Part shown: in pieces, positions 28,718 to 37,584 of the stretch
Numbering within the stretch: the stretch's first letter is position 1
Layout of the letters: the number at the start of each line of letters is the position of its first letter
DNA from: Streptomyces sp. NRRL F-5630
GTDB lineage: Bacteria > Actinomycetota > Actinomycetes > Streptomycetales > Streptomycetaceae
Assembly (NCBI RefSeq): GCF_000719475.1
Contig: NZ_JOGO01000002.1
Location: 93,521 to 157,520, forward strand
Direction: 5' to 3'
DNA: 64,000 nt
Made by a program: the position numbers and the translations under genes
The notes under the pieces: generated by a model
What the model saw: the letters and a program-made list of their open reading frames with translations, nothing else
Told to the model about the DNA's origin: nothing
Database searches by the model: none

Positions 28718-29635
28718 ATGGATGTGCTGGCGGAGGCCTTGCACGTGTCGGGTGCGCGGGGAGCGCTCGGGGTCGTGCTGAAGGCCGGAGGAACCTGGGG
28801 CCTGCGGCTGGACACCTTCCCCGGAGCGGCACTGCACGTGGTCTCCCGCGGCACGATGTGGCTCCACGTCGCGGGCGGGAAGCCCCTTGAGGTGCGGGCC
28901 GGAGACGCCGTCCTGGTGCCGCCGGGCACCACGCACGGGCTAGCCGGCGAGGCCGACGTGACCATGGGCTCCTGCGACAGGGAAGAGGCGGCCCGCGCCA
29001 TCGCCGCGGGCCGGGCGCTGCGCCTGGGCTCGGCGCCGGTGCGGACGGAGGTGATCGTCCTGCACTACGGGCAGGACCCGGAGGTGCGCACCCCGGTGCT
29101 CACCTCCCTCACGCGGCCGCTGCACGTCACGGCCCGGGAGAACGCGCAGCTCGGAAGGACCGTCGAACTCCTCGCCGCCGAACTCGCACAGCCGCAGATC
29201 GGCACCACCGCCGCCGTCAACAGCATCGTCGACCTGCTACTCGTCCAGTTCGTCCGCGCCTGGCTGGCCCGCCATCCGCAGGAGCGGTCCGGCTCATGGC
29301 TGGGAGCGATGCGCGATCCGGTCGTACGCGACGCTCTGGCGTGTGTCCACGCCCAGCCGGGTCACCCCTGGACCACGGAGACCCTGGCCGCCGCGACGCG
29401 CGTCTCCCGGGCGACGCTGTCCAGGCGTTTCCGGTCCGCCCTCGGCCAGACGCCGGGCGCGTACCTGACGCAGTGGCGCATCGACCTGGCGTCCGTCCGG
29501 CTCCGCGATACCGATGAGCCGGTCGAGTCGATCTCCGGCGCGGTCGGCTACGGCTCCCCGCACGCGTTCAGCCGCGCCTTCAGACGCGCCCGGGGCACCG
29601 CCCCGGGCGCGTACCGCTCCCGACTCCGCACCTGA
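28718..29635 (+). CDS. AraC-family transcriptional regulator with cupin N-terminus
   Basis: 305 residues. N-terminal cupin-type sensor (ALHVVSRGTMWLHVAGGKPLEVRAGDAVLVPPGTTH) and C-terminal double helix-turn-helix (WTTETLAAATRVSRATLSRRFRSALGQTPGAYLTQWRI, then ISGAVGYGSPHAFSRAFRRARGTAPGAYR). MDVLAEAL follows a GAGGAGG site. It probably regulates the preceding oxidoreductase. Confidence 0.9.
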   Translation: MDVLAEALHVSGARGALGVVLKAGGTWGLRLDTFPGAALHVVSRGTMWLHVAGGKPLEVRAGDAVLVPPGTTHGLAGEADVTMGSCDREEAARAIAAGRALRLGSAPVRTEVIVLHYGQDPEVRTPVLTSLTRPLHVTARENAQLGRTVELLAAELAQPQIGTTAAVNSIVDLLLVQFVRAWLARHPQERSGSWLGAMRDPVVRDALACVHAQPGHPWTTETLAAATRVSRATLSRRFRSALGQTPGAYLTQWRIDLASVRLRDTDEPVESISGAVGYGSPHAFSRAFRRARGTAPGAYRSRLRT

Positions 29636-29822
29636 CCCGCGCACGGGAGAGAGCAGCACCAGTCGGACGCCCCCCAGCTAGTGCCTGCGCGGCGACTCCC
29701 CGAGCCCTTCGCCGGAACTCTCCTCGTGCGGTGCAGAAGCCTCCGCGTCCCGGCCTTCGGCAGGAGCGCGCCCGGCACCGCGCGGTCGCCGTGCGAGCGA
29801 CGAGGGAAGTGCCGGGCGGACC

Positions 29823-30428
29823 CTAGAAGCTGTCCTGGGCGGGGCTGCCGTTCGGCCGGTAGACGCCGATGACGGTGCCGCCCTTGGTCGTCGAGACGCT
29901 GACCGGCTCCAGCGCGGTGGGGATCGCTCCCTCGGCGAACAGCCGCTTGCCGGTGCCGATGATCACCGGGTGGATGGTCAGGCGGTACTCGTCGACGAGG
30001 CCGTGCCGCATGAGCGTCTGGGCGAGGTCGCCGCTGCCGACGACGTTGATGTCGCCCCCCTCGGACGCCTTCAGCGCGCGCACGGCGTCGGGGATGTCGC
30101 CCTCCAGCAGCGTGGAGTTCTGCCACTCGACGGAGGTCAGGGTCCGGGACGCCACGTACTTGTGCGCGCTGTTCATCCGGTGCGTGAACGGGTTGCCGGG
30201 ATCGGCGGTCGGCCAGTACGACGCGAAGATCTCGTACGTCTTGCGGCCCAGCAGCATCGCGTCGGAGTGCTCGTACCAGCCGGCGATGGCCGCGCCGACC
30301 TCGTCGTCGGTGACCGGCTTCTGCCAGCCGCCGTGCGCGAAGCCGCTCTCGGCGTCCTCGTCCGGGCCGCCCGGCGCCTGCATGACGCCGTCCAGTGTCA
30401 GGAACGTGCAAACGTTGATCTTGCGCAT
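29823..30428 (-). CDS. Dihydrofolate-reductase-family protein (RibD C-terminal type)
   Basis: 201 residues: MRKINVCTFLTLDGVMQAPGGPDED, LLGRKTYEIFASYW, and VVGSGDLAQTLMRHGLVDEYRLTIHPVIIGTGKRLF. This is the RibD_C/YwjB-like NADPH-dependent reductase family common in actinomycetes; the substrate is unknown and it is not a true folate-pathway DHFR by sequence. GGGAGCG precedes the ATG. Confidence 0.88.
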   Translation of the reverse strand: MRKINVCTFLTLDGVMQAPGGPDEDAESGFAHGGWQKPVTDDEVGAAIAGWYEHSDAMLLGRKTYEIFASYWPTADPGNPFTHRMNSAHKYVASRTLTSVEWQNSTLLEGDIPDAVRALKASEGGDINVVGSGDLAQTLMRHGLVDEYRLTIHPVIIGTGKRLFAEGAIPTALEPVSVSTTKGGTVIGVYRPNGSPAQDSF

Positions 30429-30639
30429 GGTGCGCTCCCTTCGTCGACAGGTGGACCGCGCGACCGCCACAAACTCATCGGCGGAGGCGGACGGGAAGGC
30501 GAAGGGCAGCAGCCCGAAGCGGTGGCGGGGCTTCGCCACCCGCGTTCGAGAAGACCGCGCCCGCCTCTGCCGGAGCGGCCCCCGACGCACCTCGCGGGCG
30601 TCTACCGCCGGTCCGCCCGGTGATCCGCACTTCACCGGC

Positions 30640-31284
30640 CTACGCCTGGGTGACGCGGTTCCAGAACTGGTGGGTCAGGCCGCTCGCGGAGGACGCGGAC
30701 TCGATGGTGAAGCGGTCCTGGATACCGTCCAGCCCCTCCCACAGCAGGACCCCCGCCCCGAGCGTGACGGGCACGGTGACCAGGTGCATGAAGTCGACGA
30801 GGTCGGCGGCGAGGAACTGGCGGATGGTGGAGGGACCGCCGCCGAGGCGGATGTCCTTGCCGCCCGCGAGGTCCCGGGCGTGGGCGAGCGCTTCCTCGGG
30901 GGTCGCGTCGAGGAAGTGGAAGCTCGTCCCGTTGTCGAAGTGCAGGGGCTCGCGCGCGTGGTGCGTGAGCACGACGACGGGCGTACGGAACGGGGGCTCC
31001 TCGCCCCACCAGCCCCGCCAGCCGTCGTCGGGCCACGCGCCGGACTGCGGGCCGAACTTGCGCCGGCCCATGATCTCCGCCCCGATGCCCTGGCCCCAGG
31101 TCGCCGTGAGCGCGCGATCGAGGGTGATGGGCGCGTCCACGCCGTCGACACCGTCGATGAAGCGCCCGTCGAACGGCGCGAAGAGCGCCCCGGCGTCCCC
31201 GATGGGCTTGTCGAGCGTGACCGTCTCACCCGCCCCGTAGCCGTCGAGCGAGATATGGAGATTGTGTACGCGGACCTTGCTGAT
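30640..31284 (-). CDS. Dihydrofolate-reductase-family protein with ATC in place of a start codon
   Basis: 214 residues if read from ATC: the frame gives ISKVRVHNLHISLDGYGAG, the normal family N-terminus, then IMGRRKFGP, LGGGPSTIRQFLAADLVDFMHLVTVPVTLGAG and a final FWNRV. An in-frame TGA lies three codons before the ATC, and no ATG, GTG or TTG occurs until a GTG at 31140, which would remove 48 core residues. AAAGGAAG is ideally placed before the ATC. Either ATC initiates, or a G-to-C change has silenced the gene, or the base is a sequencing error. Confidence 0.7.
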   Translation of the reverse strand: MSKVRVHNLHISLDGYGAGETVTLDKPIGDAGALFAPFDGRFIDGVDGVDAPITLDRALTATWGQGIGAEIMGRRKFGPQSGAWPDDGWRGWWGEEPPFRTPVVVLTHHAREPLHFDNGTSFHFLDATPEEALAHARDLAGGKDIRLGGGPSTIRQFLAADLVDFMHLVTVPVTLGAGVLLWEGLDGIQDRFTIESASSASGLTHQFWNRVTQA

Positions 31285-31435
31285 GGCCGATCACTTCCTT
31301 TGCCGGGCGGCGGATTCGCTTCGGTGAGCGCACTGTACGAGGAGGAGGTGACAACGGGGCGGTGAGGGTCCGCGTGTCGCTCCCCACCGCCCGTCACGCG
31401 TCACCGGTCACCCGTCTCGTCGGGGCGCCACGCCG

Positions 31436-31466
31436 ACCGGCCCGGCGGTTCCCCCGCCGGGCCGGT
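31436..31466 (-). terminator. Terminator after the ABC transporter operon
   Basis: A perfect 13-bp stem (ACCGGCCCGGCGG with its complement) and a TTCCC loop, about 60 nt past the permease stop. Confidence 0.8.
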
Positions 31467-31527
31467 CCGTTGCTACCCACCGGTCCCGTGGCCCCCCGTC
31501 GCGCCACGCCGACCGCCGGTCGCCCGC

Positions 31528-34095
31528 TCACTCCGTGGCGATCGCCCCGAGGACGTTCATCCGCCCCGCCCTGAACGCCGGTACCAGCGCCGCGAGGAGC
31601 CCCACCAGGGCCGAGCCGGCGAAGACGCCGCCGATCGTGGCCCAGGGGATGTCCAGGACCTTCAGCCCCTCCAGTGCCAGGAGGGACTGCGCGCTCGCGC
31701 CCCAGCCGAGGCCGAGTCCCAGGCCGAGTGCCGCGCCGAACAGGGCGATCACGACCGATTCGAGGCGGATCACGCGGCGCAGTTGTCGGCGCGAGAGGCC
31801 GATCGCCCGCATGAGGCCGATCTCCCGGGTCCGTTCCACGACCGAGAGCGCGAGCGTGTTCACGACGCCCAGGACCGCGACGACGATCGCGAGCGCGAGC
31901 AGCCCGTAGATCATGTTGAGGAGCTGGCCGACCTGGTCCTTCAGAAGCTGCTTGTAGTCGGCCTGGTTGGCCACCTCGTACTGCGGATACGGGTCCAGGG
32001 CCCTCTTCAGGTCCGCGTACACCGCCTTCTGCTTCCCGTCGTCGGCCTTCGCGAAGAGCGCGACGGACGGCGGGACCTTCCCGGCGGGGAGGTGCGCGCG
32101 GGCGGTGGCGAGCGACACGTACCAGGCGCCCTTGTCGAAGACCGTCTCGTCCGAGGTGATCGCGCGGACCGTGAGCCGCGCGGTGGCGCCCTCGTGGAAG
32201 GCGACGGCCAGCTTGTCGCCGACCTTCACGCCGTACTTCTCGGCCGCGCCCTCGTTGAGCGACATGCCGTCCCTCTCGTAGGCGGCGGCCAGGCTGCCCG
32301 ACACGGTCTTCTGATGCACGTCCTCCTGGTACGTCGGCTCGGTCGCGGAGAGGCCGTCGTGCGAGCGCCTGCCGTCCGGGAAGGTCACCGTCGCGCCGAC
32401 GCGCTTGAGGTGCGAGACGTGCGCGATGCCGTCGATCCCCGCGACCGCCTTCTCGGCCTCCGGCACGAGAGGCTGGCTCATCGTGTCGACGATGAAGTCC
32501 GCGCCGACCGACTCGTCGAGCTGCGCGCTCGCGGAGGTGACCATCGAGGAGCCGACGACGGAGAGGCAGGCGACGAGCGCGAGCCCGATCATCAGCGCGG
32601 CCCCCGTGGCGCCGGTCCGGCGCGGGTTGCGCAGCGCGTTCCGCTCGGCGAGGCGCCCCATCGGCCCGAAGACCCGCAGCACGACCGCCCCGATGACGCG
32701 GACGACGAGCCCGGCGAGCAGCGGACCGACGAGGATCAGCCCGAGCAGGCTCAGGAAGATCCCGCCACCGAGCCACGGCGCCCCGTCCCCGGCCTTCGCC
32801 ACGGTCGTGGCCTGGTGGAGCGCGGCGGCACCGCCGAGGGTGAGCACCGCGCCCAGCGCCGAACGCACCGCGCCCGCGCGGCGGTCCGTGGGGCTGCCCG
32901 TCTCGCGCAGCGCCGCCATCGGCGAGACGCGCCCGGCCCGCCGGGCCGGGAGGTACGCGGCGAGCACGGTCACCGCGACGCCGAGGACGAGCCCGATGAC
33001 GGGCGTGGTCCAGGCGATCGTGAGGTCGTTCGTGGACAGGTTCAGCCCGGCCGCGTTCATCAGCTTCATGAGCCCGACCGCGAGCCCGACCCCCGCGCCC
33101 ACGCCGAGCACCGAGCCGACGGCCCCGAGCAGCAGCGCCTCCACGAGCACCGAGCGGTTGACCTGGCGGCGCGAGGAGCCGACCGCACGCAACAGGCCCA
33201 GCTCGCGGGTGCGTTGGGCGACGAGCATCGAGAAGGTGTTGACGATGAGGAAGATCCCGACGAGGAAGGCGATCCCGGCGAAGCCGAGCAGCGCGTACTT
33301 CAGGACGTCGAGGAAGGAGGCGGTGTCCTTGCTGTACTCGTCGGCCGACTCCTGCCGCGTGAGCAGCTTGTGCCCCGCCTCGCCGAGCACCGCGCTCGCG
33401 TCCGCCTTCAGGGCGGTGTCGCTCACGCCCTTCGCGGCGGTGAGGTTGATCTGCGTGAACCGGCCCGGCGCGCCGAGGAGTTCGCGCTGCGCGGTCGCCG
33501 TGTCGTAGTAGAAGACGGCCGCGCCCGGGTTGGTCACGGTGAAAGCCGCCACGCCGCTGACGTGCGAGGTGAAGTCGCCGTGCGCGGTGATCGTGCGGAC
33601 CGCGTCGCCGGTCCTCAGGTGGTGCTTCTTCGCCGTGTCGGCGTCCACGACGACCTCGGCGCGCGAGCGGGGCAGGTGCCCGGAGGTCAGCTCCATGGAC
33701 TGCTCGTCGGTGCGGGTCCAGTTCCCCGCGATCGTCGGCGCGCCCGTGGCGGCGCCGAGGCTCTTGTTGTCCGCACCGACGACGGTGACGGACTGCGTGC
33801 TGACCGCGCCCTCGGCGCGCGCCACCCCGTCCACGCGGCCGAGCTTCGCGACCTCGGCGGCGGGCAGCGTGGCCCCGCTCCCGGTCTGCGCCCGGTCCCG
33901 CGCGGCCTCGCTCGGGCTGACGGTGACGTCGGCCGCCGTCTTCGCGAAGAGCTTGTCGAAGGTCGTGGACATCGTGTCGGTGAAGACGAGGGTGCCGCAC
34001 ACGAAGGCGACGGAGAGCAGCACGGCCACGGCGGAGAGCGCCATACGGCCCTTGTGCGCCCAGAAGTTGCGCATGGAGGTACGGAAGACGGTCAC
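31528..34095 (-). CDS. ABC transporter permease, FtsX/MacB family
   Basis: 855 residues. An N-terminal membrane helix is followed by a large extracytoplasmic domain (MacB_PCD), a cluster of helices (FAGIAFLVGIFLIVNTFSML, then ALLLGAVGSVLGVGAGVGLAVGL), a second extracytoplasmic domain, and a second FtsX core (LLALAIVVAVLGVVNTLALSVVERTREIGLMRAIG). The duplicated architecture matches exporters of lipoproteins, macrolides or peptides. Its start overlaps the ATPase stop by 4 nt. Confidence 0.9.
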   Translation of the reverse strand: MTVFRTSMRNFWAHKGRMALSAVAVLLSVAFVCGTLVFTDTMSTTFDKLFAKTAADVTVSPSEAARDRAQTGSGATLPAAEVAKLGRVDGVARAEGAVSTQSVTVVGADNKSLGAATGAPTIAGNWTRTDEQSMELTSGHLPRSRAEVVVDADTAKKHHLRTGDAVRTITAHGDFTSHVSGVAAFTVTNPGAAVFYYDTATAQRELLGAPGRFTQINLTAAKGVSDTALKADASAVLGEAGHKLLTRQESADEYSKDTASFLDVLKYALLGFAGIAFLVGIFLIVNTFSMLVAQRTRELGLLRAVGSSRRQVNRSVLVEALLLGAVGSVLGVGAGVGLAVGLMKLMNAAGLNLSTNDLTIAWTTPVIGLVLGVAVTVLAAYLPARRAGRVSPMAALRETGSPTDRRAGAVRSALGAVLTLGGAAALHQATTVAKAGDGAPWLGGGIFLSLLGLILVGPLLAGLVVRVIGAVVLRVFGPMGRLAERNALRNPRRTGATGAALMIGLALVACLSVVGSSMVTSASAQLDESVGADFIVDTMSQPLVPEAEKAVAGIDGIAHVSHLKRVGATVTFPDGRRSHDGLSATEPTYQEDVHQKTVSGSLAAAYERDGMSLNEGAAEKYGVKVGDKLAVAFHEGATARLTVRAITSDETVFDKGAWYVSLATARAHLPAGKVPPSVALFAKADDGKQKAVYADLKRALDPYPQYEVANQADYKQLLKDQVGQLLNMIYGLLALAIVVAVLGVVNTLALSVVERTREIGLMRAIGLSRRQLRRVIRLESVVIALFGAALGLGLGLGWGASAQSLLALEGLKVLDIPWATIGGVFAGSALVGLLAALVPAFRAGRMNVLGAIATE

Positions 34096-34883
34096 GAGGT
34101 CCGCCCCCGCGCGTCGAAGTCCTTCATGCGGTCGAGGACCTGCTCGGCGGTCGGCTCGTACATCTCGTCGACGATCCTGCCGTCCGCGAGGTAGAGGACC
34201 CGGTCCGCGTACGAGGCGGCCACCGGGTCGTGCGTGACCATCACGATGGTCTGCCCGAAGCGGTCGACGGAGGCACGGAGGAAGCCGAGCACCTCGGCGC
34301 CCGCCCGCGAGTCGAGGTTCCCCGTCGGCTCGTCGCCGAAGACGATCTCGGGGCGCGCGGCGAGCGCGCGGGCCACGGCGACGCGCTGCTGCTGACCGCC
34401 CGAGAGCTGGTGGGGGCGGTGCTTGAGGCGGCCCGCGAGGCCGACCGTCTCGACGACCTGGTCGAGCCAGGCGCGGTCGGGGCGGCGGCCCGCGATGTCC
34501 AGGGGCAGCGTGATGTTCTCCAGGGCACTGAGCGTCGGGATGAGGTTGAACGCCTGGAAGATGAAGCCGATCCGGTCCCTGCGGAGCCGCGTGAGCCGCT
34601 TGTCCCTGAGCCCCGTGATCTCGTCCTCACCGAGGTACACCTGCCCCTCGCTCACGGTGTCGAGCCCCGCGAGGCAGTGCATGAGCGTGGACTTGCCGGA
34701 GCCCGAGGGGCCCATGATCGCGGTGAAGCGCCCCTTCGCGATGTCCACGTCGACGCCGTCGAGCGCCCGCACCCGCGTCTCCCCCGAGCCGTACGCCTTG
34801 ACGAGCCCCCGGGTCCGCGCGGCCACTGCCGCCCGGCCGCCCGCGCCCCCCTGGCGCGGGTGTGTGGTCAGTGCCGTTGTCAC
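34092..34883 (-). CDS. ABC transporter ATP-binding protein, LolD/MacB type
   Basis: 263 residues with Walker A GPSGSGKST (about 57-65), signature LSGGQQQRVAVARAL, Walker B IVFGDEPTGNLD and the switch His in VTHDP. It drives the FtsX-type permease encoded by the overlapping next gene. The cargo is unknown. Confidence 0.93.
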   Translation of the reverse strand: MTTALTTHPRQGGAGGRAAVAARTRGLVKAYGSGETRVRALDGVDVDIAKGRFTAIMGPSGSGKSTLMHCLAGLDTVSEGQVYLGEDEITGLRDKRLTRLRRDRIGFIFQAFNLIPTLSALENITLPLDIAGRRPDRAWLDQVVETVGLAGRLKHRPHQLSGGQQQRVAVARALAARPEIVFGDEPTGNLDSRAGAEVLGFLRASVDRFGQTIVMVTHDPVAASYADRVLYLADGRIVDEMYEPTAEQVLDRMKDFDARGRTS

Positions 34884-35219
34884 GTGATGTCTCCTATGTC
34901 GGTCATCAAGGCGCGTGAACGCGCCCCGCGCCGCCCGCCGTTCCCCCCTGGGGCGGCTCGCGGAGCGAAGGTCCTGTGGTGCGGAAGTCCTGTGGGTACG
35001 CGGGTACGGGGCGGTCGGCGCCGATGCCGTACGGACGGCCGTACGCGCCGCGACCCCGCGCCGCGGCCGTACGTGCCGTGCCGCGACCTCGCGTCGCCCC
35101 TACCTGCTGACGTGTTCCATACTCGCCGCCCCCCTGCCCCCGGCGCAGTGCGGCTGAGCGCAGAATCGGGCGGGGGGTTAGCCCCCCTCCGCCGCTGCGG
35201 TCAGCCTCGCTCCGCCAGG
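34884..35219. other. Upstream region of the ABC transporter, no gene
   Basis: About 335 bases with several GTACG-rich short palindromes and no convincing frame. It presumably holds the transporter promoter. Confidence 0.45.
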
Positions 35220-35398
35220 CTAGGGTCTGTCTTCCCTCTCGCCTCTGCCGCACGACGCCCGGTACGCACTCTCGCCGCACCGGCCGAAACCCGAAGTACG
35301 TCCAGTACGACGGATTCCGGCCGGCACGCCGAGAGCACGCACCGGACGCCACGCGGCCGCCCTGCGGGCGACGAGGCGAGAGGGAAGACAAACCCTAG
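35220..35398. repeat. 180-bp palindromic repeat element (MITE-like)
   Basis: The ends are inverted copies of about 26 bp (CTAGGGTyTGTCTTCCCTCT...) with a single mismatch. Inward, the arms continue to match through CCGGTrCGyrCTCTCG and CCGGCCG to a centre near 35303; the right arm carries about 14 extra bases. A half copy occurs at 19630-19714. No transposase is encoded, so it could be moved in trans or act as a structured non-coding element. Confidence 0.75.
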
Positions 35399-35555
35399 GC
35401 GCCCACCGGGCGCGCCCACCTCCTCCGCCGGTACCACCGCCCCGGGCACGCTCTCAGGGGAATCCCTTAGGGGACGCCTCGGGGTACCGCACCACCGGCC
35501 CGGGCCCGGCCCGCGCGCTGGGGGCGCCGCAGCCGCGCCCCGGAAGGCCGCCGCC

Positions 35556-36467
35556 TTACGAGGCCCCGCGCAGTCCGTCCACCGCCAGGCGTGCCACGAG
35601 GCCGATCACCGCGTCCGCCGCGGGGACGACGTGCCGCGTGTCGGCGGCGCGTGTGAAGACGGCCACCGCGTAGCGGCCCCCGTCCGGGTACTCCACGACC
35701 CCCGCCTCGGCCCGCAGCGTCGGGAGCGTGCCGGTCTTGCCGAAGACCTGGACGTCGTCGAAGGGGAAGCCGGAGGCGAGGCGGTGCGGCCAGACCTGGA
35801 GGCCGAGCAGCCTGCGTACCGCCGCGCCGTGCGCCTCGGGCAGGAACTCGTCCCGCCACACCGCCCCGAGCAGGCGCGTGAGTTCGCGCGGGGTGGAGCG
35901 GTTGCCGTGCGTGGGGTCCAGGGCGCGGAGGCGCGCGAGGACGAGCGGGTCGGTCAGCGCGCGGGCGGCCGCCGGGCCCGCGTCCTCCCGCATCCCCTCC
36001 TGCATCGCGGCGAAGCTCTCCACCGCCCGGGTGTGCCGCAGACCCAGCGCCCGCGTCGTGCGGTTGACCTCCTCCAGGCCGACCCGCGCGAGCAGCAGGT
36101 CGGCCGCCGCGTTGTCGCTCACGGCGATCATGAGGTACGCCAGGTCGCGCAGCGACATGCGCGACGCGTCGAGCATCGCCGCGAGCCCCGTGCCCCCCGG
36201 CGTACGTCCCTCGACGGCGCACTCGACCTGCTCCGTCAGGTCGAGCCGCCCGGCCGCCGCGAGGCGGTGCAGCGCGAGCAGCAGGCACAGCTTGTGGACA
36301 CTCGCCGTGCACACGAGCCGGTCCGCGCCGTGCCCCGCCTGCGTCCCGCGGTCGATGTCCACCGCGTGGACGGCGCCGTCCACCCCGGCGTCCGCGAAGG
36401 CGGCGGCGATACGGTCCGCGACGGCCGCGCGGGCCTGCGTCGTCGGGTCCTCGGGTGTGTCGTTCAC
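35556..36467 (-). CDS. Class A beta-lactamase-like protein without signal peptide (BlaB-like)
   Basis: 303 residues with penicillin-recognising serine-enzyme motifs: S56-V-H-K59, S117-D-N119 and K244-T-G246. There is no signal peptide or lipobox, so it should stay in the cytoplasm, and no ExxLN omega-loop motif, which supplies the deacylating Glu of true class A enzymes, is visible. Its GTG start overlaps the LysR stop (GTGA). This matches S. cacaoi BlaB, a regulator that carries these motifs yet is not a beta-lactamase. A catalytic esterase is the main alternative. Confidence 0.75.
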   Translation of the reverse strand: MNDTPEDPTTQARAAVADRIAAAFADAGVDGAVHAVDIDRGTQAGHGADRLVCTASVHKLCLLLALHRLAAAGRLDLTEQVECAVEGRTPGGTGLAAMLDASRMSLRDLAYLMIAVSDNAAADLLLARVGLEEVNRTTRALGLRHTRAVESFAAMQEGMREDAGPAAARALTDPLVLARLRALDPTHGNRSTPRELTRLLGAVWRDEFLPEAHGAAVRRLLGLQVWPHRLASGFPFDDVQVFGKTGTLPTLRAEAGVVEYPDGGRYAVAVFTRAADTRHVVPAADAVIGLVARLAVDGLRGAS

Positions 36468-37498
36468 AGCCAGTACTCCGCCGCTGGACGTAGGTGCAAA
36501 GGTCGTACGGGGGGCACGGGCCCCGATGCCGCCCGCTCGCCCGGCCGGTCGGCGTCCGCGCTCGCGCTCGCGCTCGCGGCGAGGGTCCCGCCGCCGTCCA
36601 CCACGGCCCCCTCCCGCTCCCGCAGCGCCACCGTCACCGCCTCGGCGAACGCGGTGACGGCCGCGTCCTCGCGACCGGCGAGCCAGGCCGCCGAGTGGCG
36701 GCGGGCGAGGGGCGCCCCGGCGAGCGGGCGCCACACGAGCCCCGGTACGTCCACCGCCTCGGCGCGCGGGGCGAAGGCGACGGCCCGCCCCGAGAGGACG
36801 AGGCCCCGCACGAAGTTCTCGCCCCGGCCGTGGCGCACGGCGCGGGGCGTCCAGCCCTCGCGGGCGCAGGAGTTGAGGAGTTCGTCGTAGAGCGCGGGCG
36901 CTTCCGCGCGCGGGAAGAGAACGAGTTCGCGCGCGCCGAGTGCCGCGAGCGGCACACTCTCCACCCCCGCCACGTCCGCCGACTCGGCGAGCAGCACGCC
37001 GAGTTCGCGCCGGAGCACGGGGCCGAGCGCCAAGCCCTGGAGCGCGCAAGGGTGGTGGACGAGACCCACGTCGAGTTCCCGCGCCCGCAGCGCCGCGAGC
37101 TGCTCGGCGGTCGTCAGCTCCCGCACCTCCAACTCGATGCCGGTGTCCGCCCGGCGGAAGCCTTCGAGGAGGGCCGCGACCGTCGGCCCCGCGAGGTCGG
37201 GCGGCAGCCCGGCCCGCAGGAGGCCGCTCCCGCCCTCGCGCACGCGCCGCGCGACGGCACGCAGCGCCTCGTGCCGGTCGAGGAGCGCACGCGCCTCCGG
37301 CAGCAGGAGCTGACCGGCCCGGGTGAGCGCGACGCGGCGGCTCGTGCGCGCGAAGAGCCGCACCCCCAGCTCCTTCTCAAGCCGCTGCACGCGCTGCGAG
37401 AGCGGCGGCTGTGCCATGCCGAGCCGGCGCGCGGCACGGCCGAAGTGTGACTCTTCGGCAACAGCCACGAAGCACTCCAGGTGCCGGATCAGGTCCAC
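36464..37498 (-). CDS. LysR-family regulator (BlaA/AmpR-like position)
   Basis: 344 residues. N-terminal winged helix (LIRHLECFVAVAEESHFGRAARRLGMAQPPLSQRVQRLEKELGVRLFARTSRRVALTRAG), then a two-lobed effector domain, and an unusual Ala/Ser/Asp-rich tail of about 45 residues. It is translationally coupled to the serine-enzyme-like protein and divergent from a penicillin-binding protein, as AmpR and BlaA are from the genes they control. The GTG at VDLIRHLE fits the family N-terminus. Confidence 0.88.
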   Translation of the reverse strand: MDLIRHLECFVAVAEESHFGRAARRLGMAQPPLSQRVQRLEKELGVRLFARTSRRVALTRAGQLLLPEARALLDRHEALRAVARRVREGGSGLLRAGLPPDLAGPTVAALLEGFRRADTGIELEVRELTTAEQLAALRARELDVGLVHHPCALQGLALGPVLRRELGVLLAESADVAGVESVPLAALGARELVLFPRAEAPALYDELLNSCAREGWTPRAVRHGRGENFVRGLVLSGRAVAFAPRAEAVDVPGLVWRPLAGAPLARRHSAAWLAGREDAAVTAFAEAVTVALREREGAVVDGGGTLAASASASADADRPGERAASGPVPPVRPLHLRPAAEYWL

Positions 37499-37519
37499 GA
37501 GCAGCAATGATACGCATAT

Positions 37520-37544
37520 CGCTATAGATGAATGATTGATAGCG
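37520..37544. promoter_or_regulatory. LysR-type operator between the regulator and the penicillin-binding protein
   Basis: CGCTAT-N13-ATAGCG, a perfect dyad in the 86-bp divergent gap, in clearly AT-rich DNA. Size and spacing suit a LysR box, and the position would allow control of both directions. Confidence 0.65.
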
Positions 37545-37584
37545 AACTTGGACAGAGTGGGTGGCGCGCTGGTCTGCTCGGCGC

